Source: Bradyrhizobium diazoefficiens (GTDB taxonomy: Bacteria > Pseudomonadota > Alphaproteobacteria > Rhizobiales > Xanthobacteraceae). From it: a stretch of 64,000 bases of DNA. The stretch is taken from NCBI RefSeq assembly GCF_018129965.1, contig NZ_JAFCKW010000010.1:62001-126000 (forward strand). The letters run 5' to 3'. Of this stretch, positions 26,822-38,607 are shown in pieces. Numbering within the stretch: position 1 is the first letter of the stretch; every line of letters starts with the position of its first letter. The position numbers and the translations under genes are program-made. The notes below the pieces were generated by a model. The model worked only from the letters and a program-made list of their open reading frames with translations. It ran no database searches and was not told the origin of the DNA.

Positions 26822-28210
26822 CTAGGGTGAAGCGGCTCTGTCCGCTGCCGAAGAGAGAGTGGACATCGCCTGCCGCCGGGGCTGGGCGGATTTCGCAGTC
26901 CTCCGCCTGCCCAGGTTCATCAACCAGACGATCGCGGCTCCGAAGACCGACATGGCGCACATGGGCGCAAGGCCGAGCGCGATGCTGCCGGTCGACTGCT
27001 TGACCATCCCGATCACCATGGGCGCGACGAAGCCGGAGATGTTGGCGATGGAATTGATGGTTCCCAGCGCCGCGGCGGCCGTCTTCGGATTGGTCCAATC
27101 GGAGACGAGAGCCCAGAACGGCCCCTTCACGCCGTAGCCGCCGAGCAGGGACAGCGACAGGCCCAGCACCGCCAGCGGCAGAGAGGTGGCCGTGGCGGCA
27201 AGCGCCAATCCCAGCGCCGCCGTCAGCAGCGAGAGCGTCGTGTGCCAGACCCGTTCCATGTGCTTGTCGGAATGCAGCGACCACAGCACCATGCCGACGG
27301 CGGCGATGCCGAACGGAACGGCGGTGACAAACCCGGTCTGCAAGTCGGACAGACCAAACGCCTTGATCATCTGCGGTTGCCAGAAGGCGATGCCGTAGCC
27401 GGTTGCAAGGCTGCAGGCCGAGACAAGCCCCAGCAGCAAGACGGACGGGTTGACGATCGTCCGCCAGACGCTCTGGTGGCCGGATGCGCCATGAAGCTGC
27501 GCCTCCGCAGCGAGCTTTGCCTGCAGCCAGTCGCGTTCGGCAGCGGTCAGCCACTTCGCGTGGGCCGGCTTGTTCGGAAGCCACACCAGGACGAAAACAC
27601 CGAGGCCAACCGTCGGAAGGCCCTCGAGCACGAACAGCCACTGCCATCCGCGCAGGCCGAGCCAACCATCCAGTCCGAGCAGGGCGCCGGAGATCGCCGA
27701 GCCGAAGAACCCGGCAAGTGGCACCGAGATCGAAAACAGGCTGATGACCTTGGCGCGATAGCCGGCCGGACACCAATAGGTCAGGTAGAGCAGCGCGCCG
27801 GGAAAGAACCCTGCTTCGGCAAGACCGAGCAGCATCCGCGCGCCATAGAGCGACCATGGCCCCACGACGAAGGCGGTACACGCCGTCACGGCGCCCCAGG
27901 AAATCATGATGCGCGCGATCCAGATGCGGGCGCCGACACGCTCCAGCACGAGGTTGCTCGGGATCTCGAACACGACGTAGGTGAGGAAGAACAGGCCCGC
28001 CGCCCAGCCGTAGTCGACGCTGCTGAGGCCGAGGTCATGATTCATGCCAAGCGCCGCGAAGCCGATATTGATGCGGTCGAGATAGGCAATGAAGTAGGAC
28101 AGGAACAGGATCGGCACGATCCGCAACATGACCTTGCGCATGGTCGAGCGCTCGAGACCGTCGATCGCGGTCGTCGCGGAAACGGTGGGGTGAGAAATTG
28201 ATGTCGACAT
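26822..28210 (-). CDS. MFS transporter, anion:cation symporter (ACS) family
   Basis: 462 residues with twelve predicted helices. The start MSTSISHPTVS follows GAAGGACC. ACS-family signatures are LFLSYFIAYLDRINIGFAALGMNHDLGLS and GARMLLGLAEAGFFPGALLYLTYWCPAGYRAK. Members carry organic acids such as galactonate, tartrate, phthalate and hydroxybenzoates. It follows catC by about 50 bases on the same strand, so an aromatic acid or muconate substrate is likely but unproven. Confidence 0.85.
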   Translation of the reverse strand: MSTSISHPTVSATTAIDGLERSTMRKVMLRIVPILFLSYFIAYLDRINIGFAALGMNHDLGLSSVDYGWAAGLFFLTYVVFEIPSNLVLERVGARIWIARIMISWGAVTACTAFVVGPWSLYGARMLLGLAEAGFFPGALLYLTYWCPAGYRAKVISLFSISVPLAGFFGSAISGALLGLDGWLGLRGWQWLFVLEGLPTVGLGVFVLVWLPNKPAHAKWLTAAERDWLQAKLAAEAQLHGASGHQSVWRTIVNPSVLLLGLVSACSLATGYGIAFWQPQMIKAFGLSDLQTGFVTAVPFGIAAVGMVLWSLHSDKHMERVWHTTLSLLTAALGLALAATATSLPLAVLGLSLSLLGGYGVKGPFWALVSDWTNPKTAAAALGTINSIANISGFVAPMVIGMVKQSTGSIALGLAPMCAMSVFGAAIVWLMNLGRRRTAKSAQPRRQAMSTLSSAADRAASP

Positions 28211-28258
28211 CTGGTCCTTCGGCATGGAATTCGAACTCGGGCGCGGCACGAACGCTGC

Positions 28259-28546
28259 CTAGCCTGCCCCGTCCAGCGAGGACGGATGGCGCGCAAGCGG
28301 AGTGACGGTGATCTGCATGAAGGGAAACAACGGCAGCTGCCTCAACAGGTCATGCAGTTCGTCGTTGGAGGCCGCGTCGAAGATCGAGACGTTGGCGTAG
28401 CGGCCGACGACCCGCCAGATGTGAAGCCATTTTCCTTCGCGTTGCAGCTTGTGGCAGTACTGCTTCTCCTCGGCCTGAAGGCGGGCGACGGCCTCGGCGT
28501 TCCAATCGTGGGGAATACTGACGGTCATTTCAACTTGAAACAGCAT
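28259..28546 (-). CDS. catC: Muconolactone delta-isomerase
   Basis: 95 residues, the family length: MLFQVEMTVSIPHDWNAEAVARLQAEEKQYCHKLQREGKWLHIWRVVGRYANVSIFDAASNDELHDLLRQLPLFPFM. It isomerises muconolactone to beta-ketoadipate enol-lactone in the catechol branch of the beta-ketoadipate pathway. It starts 5 bases after the catB stop and belongs to the same operon. Confidence 0.95.
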   Translation of the reverse strand: MLFQVEMTVSIPHDWNAEAVARLQAEEKQYCHKLQREGKWLHIWRVVGRYANVSIFDAASNDELHDLLRQLPLFPFMQITVTPLARHPSSLDGAG

Positions 28547-28550
28547 GGTG

Positions 28551-29687
28551 CTACGCCTTGGCTTGCGCGGACCTTGAGCGGTCGCGTCGGTAGAAGTTCA
28601 GCTTGTCTTCGTCGATCTCCACGCCGGTGCCGTAGCCGTCCGGAAGGTGAATCGCAAAGTCCTTCATCGCGGGTGGGCTGGTCACGATATCGTTCTCGAG
28701 CAGGCGCGGGCCGAACAGCTCGCAGCCCCATTTCATCGATGGCAATGTCGCGAACAATTGCAGATAGGCCGCGGTGCCTATTCCCGTCTCCAGCATGCAG
28801 CCGCCGTACAGCGCGAGCCCGGCCCCGGCGGCGATCGCGGCGATGCGGCGGGTCTCGGCGTAGCCGCCAGACTTCGTCACTTTGAGGGCGAAGGTGTCGG
28901 CGGCGGCGGCCTGGACATGGGCGATCGCATCGTGCGAACTCGCCACGCCCTCGTCGGCCATCACGGACATCGCCGTCGATGTCTTCAGGCGCGCCATCCC
29001 TGCCACGTTCCAGCGCGGCAGCGGCTGCTCCACCAGCGCGACACCTGCCTGTTCAAGCGGAGACAGGAATCGTCGTGCCGTATGTTCGTCCCAGCCCTGA
29101 TTGACATCGATGCGGATCGTCGCGCGCCCCGCGAAAGCCTCGGCGAGCTTGATCACATGGGCCACGTCGCGCGCGGGATCGCCTGCGCCGACCTTGACCT
29201 TGAAGTGGCGATGCAGCCGGCGCCGCAGCATTTCCTCGCCCTCCTCGACGTCGCGCGCGGTGTCGCCGGAAGCGAGCGTCCAGGCAAGTTCGATCGCGCG
29301 CTCCACCGGCCCTCCCATAAGCTCGGCCACCGATTGCTGCTTGCTGCGTGCAACCAGATCGTAGATCGCCATCCCGACGGCCGCGCGCGCGAAAGCGTTG
29401 CCGGCAACGCTGCGTGCCAGCCGTTGCTCAATCAGATTGAGCTGGGTCGCGTCCTCGCCGATCAGGACCGGCGCGATGTACTGATCGATGTTCGCCTTGA
29501 TCGCCTCGGTCGATTCGTCGCCCCAGCGCGGCCCTCCGATCGTCGCTGCTTCGCCGATCCCGAACAGCCCGCCGGAATGGACCTTCACGACCACATAGTT
29601 CTGCGCCTGCACGGTGGCGAAGGCGAGCTTGTGGGGGCGGCGGGTCGGGACGTCGACCAGGATGGTTTCGATGCGTTCGATTTTCAT
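28551..29687 (-). CDS. catB: Muconate cycloisomerase
   Basis: 378 residues of the enolase superfamily (MLE subgroup). It converts cis,cis-muconate to muconolactone. Seen: FKVKVGAG with the KxK catalytic lysines, metal ligands in RIDVNQGWDE, VEQPLPRWN and VMADEGVASS, and the second Lys in ALKVTKSGG. Start MKIERIETILVDVPTRRPHKLAFATVQAQ at 29687. The operon continues with catC and the MFS gene. catA (catechol dioxygenase) is not in the window. Confidence 0.94.
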   Translation of the reverse strand: MKIERIETILVDVPTRRPHKLAFATVQAQNYVVVKVHSGGLFGIGEAATIGGPRWGDESTEAIKANIDQYIAPVLIGEDATQLNLIEQRLARSVAGNAFARAAVGMAIYDLVARSKQQSVAELMGGPVERAIELAWTLASGDTARDVEEGEEMLRRRLHRHFKVKVGAGDPARDVAHVIKLAEAFAGRATIRIDVNQGWDEHTARRFLSPLEQAGVALVEQPLPRWNVAGMARLKTSTAMSVMADEGVASSHDAIAHVQAAAADTFALKVTKSGGYAETRRIAAIAAGAGLALYGGCMLETGIGTAAYLQLFATLPSMKWGCELFGPRLLENDIVTSPPAMKDFAIHLPDGYGTGVEIDEDKLNFYRRDRSRSAQAKA

Positions 29688-29964
29688 GACGTTGTCTCGA
29701 CAGGTTCGGCCCGGCTGATCGCGGCCATCTGCGCGGCAGCACCAGGACGGGGGACATGCCCTTCTCTGCGTCCGCCATCGGTGCGGCCCCTTTGACGAGG
29801 TGCTCGCGACGGTGCGGGATCGGCAGACAGGCAATCAGGGGCTTTCAACTTCGGTTTCCTCCGGGGGCATCTCAGGTGCCGCGATTATTCCGGCAACCTG
29901 CACGGCGGAGAGCAATAGACCAAGACATTGACTGCGATAGCTCCGATAGGCTTTTATAATAGGT
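29688..29964. promoter_or_regulatory. Divergent control region of catB operon and LysR gene
   Basis: 277 bases that must hold both promoters. Next to the LysR start, the minus strand reads ATACCTATTATAAAAGCCTAT (29946-29966), an AT-rich segment with repeated CCTAT that fits the usual T-N11-A LysR-type site geometry. The exact CatR recognition site was not proven from sequence alone. Confidence 0.5.
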
Positions 29965-30846
29965 ATGGAAATACGGCGCCTCCGATACTTCCTGGCCGTG
30001 GCGGAGCACGGCAGCATGGCCGCGGCGGCCAATGCGATCGACATCGCGCAGCCGACGCTGTCGCAGCAGATCAGGGCTCTCGAGGAGTCCCTGGGCAGCG
30101 TGCTGTTCGATCGCACCGGTCGCGGCATGCAATTGACCGAGTCCGGACGCGTGCTGCTCGTGCATGCCAGGAGATTGGTCAATCAGGCCGAAGCTGCGCG
30201 GGTCGCGGTGATGGAGATCGAGGCCGGCGTGCTCGGCGCCGTCCGCGTCGGCGTCATCCATACCTACAACACGGCCTTCCTGCCGCGGGTCCTCGGCCAA
30301 TTCGCAAGGCGCTTTCCGGGCGTTTCGCTGCTTGTGGAAGAAGCCACCGCGAGCGAAATCGAGAAGGCGGTGATGCTCGGGCATTACGACATCGGCTTCG
30401 CCTTCTCGCCGACGCTATCCCGGGACATCGCCAGTGACGTGCTGTTCAACGAAGCACTGGTGCTCGTCACGGGCGCGTCGAATCCACTGGCCGATCGTTG
30501 TTCGATCGAGCTTGGCGCCCTGTCCGAGATTCCGCTCGCACTGCTGACCAGGGCGTTTTCGACGCGGCGCCTGCTTGACACTGCGGCCGGCACCGACATC
30601 ACCCTGGATGTCCGGCTCGAGATGAACTCGATCGAGGCGCTGCTGGAATTGGCCCGGCAAGGCGTGTTTCCGACGGTCCTCGCCAACAAGAGCCTCGTCG
30701 GCCGCCACGACCTCGCGATGATCCCGATCACCCGCCCACAGGTGACGCGGTCGGCGGCGCTGCTGTGGGACACGCATCGCTATCAAACCAAGGCGACGCG
30801 GGCCTTCATGGAGATCGCCCGCAACGTGATCAAGGATGTGAGGTAG
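29965..30846 (+). CDS. LysR-type regulator, probably CatR-like
   Basis: 293 residues. The N-terminal helix-turn-helix MEIRRLRYFLAVAEHGSMAAAANAIDIAQPTLSQQIRALEESLGSVLFDRTGRGMQLTESG is standard LysR, followed by the effector domain (LGAVRVGVIHTYNTAFLPRVLGQFARRFPGV...). Divergent transcription from catB-catC makes it the probable muconate-responsive activator. The leader is very short and no strong ribosome site is visible. Confidence 0.88.
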   Translation: MEIRRLRYFLAVAEHGSMAAAANAIDIAQPTLSQQIRALEESLGSVLFDRTGRGMQLTESGRVLLVHARRLVNQAEAARVAVMEIEAGVLGAVRVGVIHTYNTAFLPRVLGQFARRFPGVSLLVEEATASEIEKAVMLGHYDIGFAFSPTLSRDIASDVLFNEALVLVTGASNPLADRCSIELGALSEIPLALLTRAFSTRRLLDTAAGTDITLDVRLEMNSIEALLELARQGVFPTVLANKSLVGRHDLAMIPITRPQVTRSAALLWDTHRYQTKATRAFMEIARNVIKDVR

Positions 30847-30864
30847 CGCCGAACGCGTTGCGCG

Positions 30865-32058
30865 TCAGTTTGCTTGGTCCATCAGCGACCGTATCCGCAC
30901 GAGTTCGGAATCGATATCCCGCTTCACATCCGCCGCGCGAATCTCGATCACCCGATAGTCACGCGCCTCCAGCCAATTCCGCCGCGCCGCGCGGTCCGCC
31001 ACGATCGTCTCGTTCTCGCCGGGGTTCACGAGTTCGATCGCGATCCGGTGCGGGAACGAGACGAAGTCCGGGATGTGGCGGCCGACCGGGGTCTGGCGCT
31101 GGAACTGGCCGGCGAAGCGGCGATCACGCGTGAGGGCCTGCCAGAGCAGGCGCTCGGCGTCGGTCGGGTTGCGCCGGAGCAGACGGGCGAGGCCGCGCAC
31201 GGTGGAGCCGCTGTCCGGCGCCCCGCTGCCGTGCTCGGCCAGCAGCGCGCGCAGGCGCGTCGCCTGCTCGCCGTCGAGCACACCGCCCTTGGCCGGGCCC
31301 TTGCGCCCTTCCGCGATCGCCATCACCACGCCGTGCAGGGTGTGCATGTCCTGCTTGGTCGGGTCCATGCGGGTGAAGATGTTCCGCAGATTCACCAGCA
31401 TGGTGTCGCGCTTCTCGGCCGGGCGCAGGAATTCGACCTTGTCGAGCTCGCGGACCAGGTTCTCGAAGAAGGCCTGGATCTGGTGCTGCGAGGCACGCTC
31501 GGAGCGCTCCGGCATGCTGTGCGGCAGCGCGCCTGACGTCGCCCGCTTGAACCATTCGTAGCCGACCAGCAGCACCGCCTGGGCAAGGTTGAGCGAGGCA
31601 AAGCCCGGATTGACCGGGAAGGTGATGATGCGGTTGGAGAGCCCGACCTCCTCGTTGGTCAGCCCCCAGCGCTCCCGGCCGAACAGGATACCGGCCTTGC
31701 CGCCGCCCGCGATATGCCCCGAGATCTCGCTTGCTGCGGCTTCCGGGCCGACCACCGGCTTGGCCTGGTCATGCGGGCGCGCGGTGGTCGCGAACAGCAG
31801 GTCGAGGTCGGCGACCGCCTCTTCGACCGTGGCGAACAGTTGCACCTTTTCCAGGATGTGGTCGGCGCCGGCCGCGGCACGCTGGGCGGCGATGTTGGGC
31901 CAGCCGTCGCGAGGGTTGACGATGCGTAAAGCACCAAGCGCAAAATTGCCCATGGCGCGCGCGGCCATGCCGATGTTCTCGCCGAGTTGCGGCTCGACCA
32001 GGATCACGATGGGACCGTCGAGGGAAAGGCCCGCCTTGCTCTTGTCAGTCCCCGACAT
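30865..32058 (-). CDS. trmJ: TrmJ-type RNA 2'-O-methyltransferase with C-terminal DUF559 domain
   Basis: 397 residues, about 140 longer than E. coli TrmJ. Residues about 1-250 are a SPOUT methyltransferase (GPIVILVEPQLGENIGMAARAMGNFAL, GKAGILFGRERWGLTNEEV, ITFPVNPGFASLNLAQAVLLVGYE), which methylates position 32 of tRNAs. Residues about 285-385 form a DUF559 (Vsr-like PD-(D/E)xK) domain: RNPTDAERLLWQALTRDRRFAGQFQRQTPVGRHIPDFVSFPHRIAIELV..., ending RNWLEARDYRVIEIRAADV. The usual ELDG..H after the active-site strand is replaced by ELVNPGENE, so nuclease activity is doubtful. One unbroken frame links both parts. Confidence 0.88.
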   Translation of the reverse strand: MSGTDKSKAGLSLDGPIVILVEPQLGENIGMAARAMGNFALGALRIVNPRDGWPNIAAQRAAAGADHILEKVQLFATVEEAVADLDLLFATTARPHDQAKPVVGPEAAASEISGHIAGGGKAGILFGRERWGLTNEEVGLSNRIITFPVNPGFASLNLAQAVLLVGYEWFKRATSGALPHSMPERSERASQHQIQAFFENLVRELDKVEFLRPAEKRDTMLVNLRNIFTRMDPTKQDMHTLHGVVMAIAEGRKGPAKGGVLDGEQATRLRALLAEHGSGAPDSGSTVRGLARLLRRNPTDAERLLWQALTRDRRFAGQFQRQTPVGRHIPDFVSFPHRIAIELVNPGENETIVADRAARRNWLEARDYRVIEIRAADVKRDIDSELVRIRSLMDQAN

Positions 32059-32408
32059 GTCGCTTCGCTTTCACACTGGTTCTCAAGGCCTTGGGGAGGC
32101 GCTCTTCAGGAAATGATTCAAAGCCGGCCCTGGCCCCCTCTTGGGACGGTCGCCCGCTCGCTCTGTCGTTTGCCTGTCCTGACGAAATTCTCAAGGGAAA
32201 TAACGGGTTGGATTCGACTTTTGAATCTCGCCTGCAACCTCAGCCCCGCCCCCGCGACGGCGGCGCACCCCGTCCCCCATCTGCAGAAGCTGGATGAGCT
32301 AAAAGTGCATAATCACTTGGCTTTCGTCCGCCGCGTCGTGGTGCTAAGAGGCGGCGGATATTCACGTGGCGCACAAAAAGCGCCGTTCCCAAGAGGGCTC
32401 CCCCGATC
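32059..32408. other. Intergenic region upstream of icd
   Basis: 350 bases divergent between trmJ and icd with no convincing gene. A short hairpin GGCGCACAAAAAGCGCC lies about 25 bases before the icd start, and an AGAGGGCTCCCCC stretch precedes the ATG. The icd promoter is expected here; no operator was recognised. Confidence 0.5.
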
Positions 32409-33623
32409 ATGGCAAAAATCAAGGTATCCAATCCCGTCGTCGAACTGGACGGCGACGAGATGACCCGGATCATCTGGCAGTACATCAAGGACAAGCTGAT
32501 CAACCCGTTCCTTGACGTCGAGCTGCTGTATTTCGACCTGGGCATGGAGTACCGCGACGAGACCAACGATCAGGTCACCATCGACGCCGCCGAGGCCATC
32601 AAGAAGGTCGGCGTCGGCGTCAAGTGCGCCACCATCACCCCGGACGAGGCCCGGGTGAAAGAGTTCAACCTCAAGCAGATGTGGAAGTCGCCGAACGGCA
32701 CCATCCGCAACATCCTCGGCGGCGTCATCTTCCGCGAGCCGATCATCTGCAAGAACGTGCCGCGCCTCGTTCCCGGCTGGACCAAGCCGATCATCATCGG
32801 CCGCCACGCCTATGGCGACCAGTACCGCGCCACCGACTTCAAATTCCCCGGCAAGGGCACCCTGTCGATGAAGTTCGTCGGCGAGGACGGCACCGTGATC
32901 GAGCGGGAAGTGTTCAAGGCGCCCGGCGCCGGCGTCGCCATGGAGATGTACAATCTCGACGATTCCATCATCGACTTCGCCCGCGCCTCGCTGAACTACG
33001 GCCTGCTGCGCAACTACCCGGTCTACCTGTCGACCAAGAACACCATCCTCAAGGTCTATGACGGCCGCTTCAAGGACATCTTCCAGGACATCTACGACCG
33101 CGAGTTCAAGACCGAATTCGAGGCCAAGGGCCTGACCTACGAGCACCGCCTGATCGACGACATGGTCGCCTCGGCTCTGAAATGGTCCGGCGGCTATGTC
33201 TGGGCCTGCAAGAACTACGACGGCGACGTGCAGTCCGACACGGTCGCGCAGGGCTACGGCTCGCTCGGCCTGATGACCTCGGTGCTGCTCACCCCCGACG
33301 GCAGGACGGTCGAAGCGGAAGCTGCCCACGGCACGGTGACCCGCCACTACCGCGAGCATCAGAAGGGCAAGGAGACCTCGACCAACTCGATCGCGTCGAT
33401 CTTCGCCTGGACCCGTGGCCTCGCCCACCGCGCCAAGCTCGACAACAACCCCGAGCTCGCCAAGTTCGCCACGACGCTGGAGAAGGTCTGCGTCGACACC
33501 GTCGAGGAAGGCTACATGACCAAGGACCTCGCGCTCCTGGTCGGCGCAGACCAGCGCTGGCTCTCGACCACCGGTTTCCTCGACAAGGTCGCGGATAACC
33601 TCGCAAAGGCGCTGGCGGCCTAG
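32409..33623 (+). CDS. icd: NADP-dependent isocitrate dehydrogenase
   Basis: 404 residues of the eukaryote-like type II IDH found in alphaproteobacteria: MAKIKVSNPVVELDGDEMTRIIWQ, KCATITPDEARV (substrate Ser/Thr loop), SPNGTIRNILGG, IIIGRHAYGDQYRATD, the metal Asp set in LIDDMVAS and NYDGDVQSD, and AHGTVTRHYREHQKG for NADP contact. It oxidises isocitrate to 2-oxoglutarate in the TCA cycle. A strong intrinsic terminator follows at 33666. Confidence 0.97.
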   Translation: MAKIKVSNPVVELDGDEMTRIIWQYIKDKLINPFLDVELLYFDLGMEYRDETNDQVTIDAAEAIKKVGVGVKCATITPDEARVKEFNLKQMWKSPNGTIRNILGGVIFREPIICKNVPRLVPGWTKPIIIGRHAYGDQYRATDFKFPGKGTLSMKFVGEDGTVIEREVFKAPGAGVAMEMYNLDDSIIDFARASLNYGLLRNYPVYLSTKNTILKVYDGRFKDIFQDIYDREFKTEFEAKGLTYEHRLIDDMVASALKWSGGYVWACKNYDGDVQSDTVAQGYGSLGLMTSVLLTPDGRTVEAEAAHGTVTRHYREHQKGKETSTNSIASIFAWTRGLAHRAKLDNNPELAKFATTLEKVCVDTVEEGYMTKDLALLVGADQRWLSTTGFLDKVADNLAKALAA

Positions 33624-33665
33624 TCGCCAACCGCAATTTCGCCCGACTGGGCCAGACATCATCAC

Positions 33666-33696
33666 GGGCCGCGCGACAACGCGGCCCGTTTCTTTT
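33666..33696 (+). terminator. Rho-independent terminator after icd
   Basis: Stem GGGCCGCG / CGCGGCCC with a CGACAA loop, followed by GTTTCTTTT. It lies 43 bases after the icd stop and before the next plus-strand gene. Confidence 0.9.
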
Positions 33697-33717
33697 GTGA
33701 GGCTCGCGGAGACTCCT

Positions 33718-34218
33718 ATGTTGATCAAGCTTGCTGCCCCCGTCCTTCTGCTCGCGGCTCTGATCGGACCGGCCGCCGCCGCAGAACCACTCCCCGACGC
33801 CATCACCGCGCCCGGCGAGACCATCGTGCTCAGCGTCCGCGCCGAAGGTGCGCAAGTTTATGAGTGCAAGACAGCCGCCGACGGCAAGCTCGCCTGGGCC
33901 TTCCGCGAGCCCATCGCGACGCTGCTGTCCGAAGGCAAGACGATCGGCCGGCACTATGCCGGCCCGAATTGGGAGCATATCGACTCAAGCGCCGTCGTCG
34001 GCAAGGTGGTCGGCAACGCGCCGGGCGGGACGGCGGCCGATATCCCCTGGCTGAAGCTGGAGGTCGCCTCCCGTCGCGGTAGCGGCGTGCTCACGCCGGT
34101 CACCACCGTCCAGCGCATCAACACCCATGGCGGCAAGCTGGAGGGTTCTTGCGACAAGGCCGGCGAGTTCAGAAGCGCGCCCTACTCGGCCGATTACGTC
34201 TTCTTTAAGAAAGGCTGA
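33718..34218 (+). CDS. DUF3455 family exported protein
   Basis: 166 residues. A signal peptide MLIKLAAPVLLLAALIGPAAAA is followed by EPLPDAITAPGETIVLSVRAEGAQVYECKTAADGKLAWAFREP, the N-terminal block of DUF3455, with later GRHYAGPNWEHIDSSAVVGKVV and a Cys near the end (EGSCDKAGEFRSAPYSADYVFF). Periplasmic or outer-surface protein of unknown role. Convergent with the potassium channel gene, 4 bases apart. Confidence 0.85.
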   Translation: MLIKLAAPVLLLAALIGPAAAAEPLPDAITAPGETIVLSVRAEGAQVYECKTAADGKLAWAFREPIATLLSEGKTIGRHYAGPNWEHIDSSAVVGKVVGNAPGGTAADIPWLKLEVASRRGSGVLTPVTTVQRINTHGGKLEGSCDKAGEFRSAPYSADYVFFKKG

Positions 34219-34222
34219 CCGC

Positions 34223-35454
34223 TCAGCGGTCCGTCCCCTCACGCTCGGCCTGCGCCAGTTCTGCCGCCGCCAGATCGCCGGTCTCCTCCAGCCGCGCTTT
34301 CGCGACCTTGTGGACGTGGGCGGCGAGCGTCGGCATGCGCTCGATCAGGGCGTGAAAATCATGGGCGTCCAGCAGCAGCAGGCGCGTCTTGCGCGTCGCC
34401 GTCACCGTGCCGCTGCGTTTGGTTTTGTGCAGCAGCGCGATCTCGCCGAAGAAGGTGCCGTCGGCGAGCCGCACCTGCTGGCTCGGCAGCGCGATCTCGA
34501 CCTCGCCGGCGGTGATGAAATACATCGACGAGGCGGCATCGCCGCGGCGGACCAGGACCTCGCCCTGCTCGACGGTGCGCGCCCGCAACAGCCGCATGAT
34601 GTCGGCGATCTCCGCGGCCGACAGATGCGAGAACAGCGGCACCCTGGCCAGCATGCCCCAGGTCACGACGAAGTCGCGCCGCTTTACCTCTTCGGCGAAC
34701 GCGGTGGAAATGATGGCGACCGGCAGCGCGATCATGGCGAAGCCGCTGATGATGGTGAAGGCGGAGATGATCTTGCCGAGCGCCGTAACCGGCACGACGT
34801 CGCCGTAACCGACCGTGCCGAGCGTCACGATCGCCCACCACATCGCCTGCGGGATGGTGCCGAGCTTGTCCGGCTGGACGTCGCGCTCGATGGCGTAGAG
34901 CAGCGAGGCGAAGGTCAAAACCGCGCCGGTCAGGATTACCACGCAGCCGATCAGCGCCCGCCGCTCGGCATGCACGGCGGCCAGCAGCGAGCGCATCGCC
35001 GGCGAGTAGCGCACCAGCTTGAAGAACGGCAGCACGCCGAGGGCGGCCAGCGTCGCATGCCGGCCGGTGACCAGCACGATTGCGGCCGGCAGGAACGCCA
35101 TGAGATCGATGATGCCGAGCGCGGAGAAGGCATAGCCGAGCCGGTCGGACGCCGCGGAAGCCTTGCGCGGCGTGTGACCTGCCACCGTCCACAGCCGCGC
35201 GGCATATTCCAGCGCGAACACGACAATGGAGAGGATCGTGATGCAGGAGAACAGCGTGCCGAACTGCGAATCGAGATCCGGCACCGAGGCGAGGATCATC
35301 GCGGTCACGTTCAGCACGATGACGCCGATGATGATCTGGATGAAGCGCGATCCGGCCGAATAGGCCAGCGGATCGTGCTCCAGCAACTCGTAGAGACGAT
35401 CCCGCAAGTCGGGATCGCGCAAGCCACGTTCGCGCGGAACGGGGCCCACGGGCC

Positions 35455-35458
<4 letters not shown>
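34223..35458 (-). CDS. Cyclic nucleotide-gated potassium channel (MlotiK1-like)
   Basis: 411 residues: six membrane helices with the filter TLGTVGYGDVVPVT between helices 5 and 6, a C-linker, and a cyclic-nucleotide binding domain from about 275 (VPLFSHLSAAEIADIMRLLRARTVEQGEVLVRRGDAASSMYFITAGEVEIAL...GTFFGEIALLHKTKRSGTVTATRKTRLLLL), where FGEIALL and the KRSGTVTA Arg/Thr bind cAMP phosphate. The close relative MlotiK1 of Mesorhizobium is cAMP-gated. The GTG start overlaps the alaS stop (GTGA), so it is translated from the alaS message. Confidence 0.92.
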
Positions 35459-38157
<2,699 letters not shown>

Positions 38158-38382
38158 CCAATCGGGTGTGCTTGGGCCCGCTATACGCCATCCAAACCGC
38201 TGAGTTTGGGCTGATATCTGCTGACAGAAGCGCTTTTAGACAAGGCCAGTCTCGCTGTCCAGAAACTGTGCAGAGAGATCAGTGAGTTGCCGCGGGCGCG
38301 CAATCCCGTTGAAAGCCGATAACGCCGCGTTGACAGGCTTGGCCGCCCTGTGATCTGTACCCGTCTGTATCGTACGGCCACG

Positions 38383-38553
38383 TCGGGAGAGACCGGCATG
38401 GGTGCCGGCGCCGAAGGAGCAACCGCCCCGGAAACTCTCAGGCAAAAGGACCGCGTGGCTTTGACGACATCTGGAAAGAGGCGCTGGCGGGCTTAAGACC
38501 CGGACAGCGTCCGCCGACGGGATAATACTCTCAGGCACAGCGACAGATGGGGC
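38383..38553 (+). promoter_or_regulatory. Tandem glycine riboswitch upstream of gcvT
   Basis: Two consecutive glycine aptamers. The first (about 38383-38456) has GGGAGAGACCGG, GCCGAAGGAGCAA and CCCCGGAAACTCTCAGGCAAAAGGACCG, a near-consensus match. The second (about 38466-38553) has CTGGAAAGAGGC, CGCCGACGGGATAA and ACTCTCAGGCACAGCGACAGATGGGG, somewhat diverged. A following GGTTGCTTCC...GGGGAACC hairpin region before the gcvT ribosome site may be the expression platform. Expected to turn on gcvTHP when glycine is high. Confidence 0.93.
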
Positions 38554-38607
38554 TTCGACAGGTTGCTTCCGGGGAATCGTCTCCGGGGAACCGCCGAGGG
38601 CCCCGTG

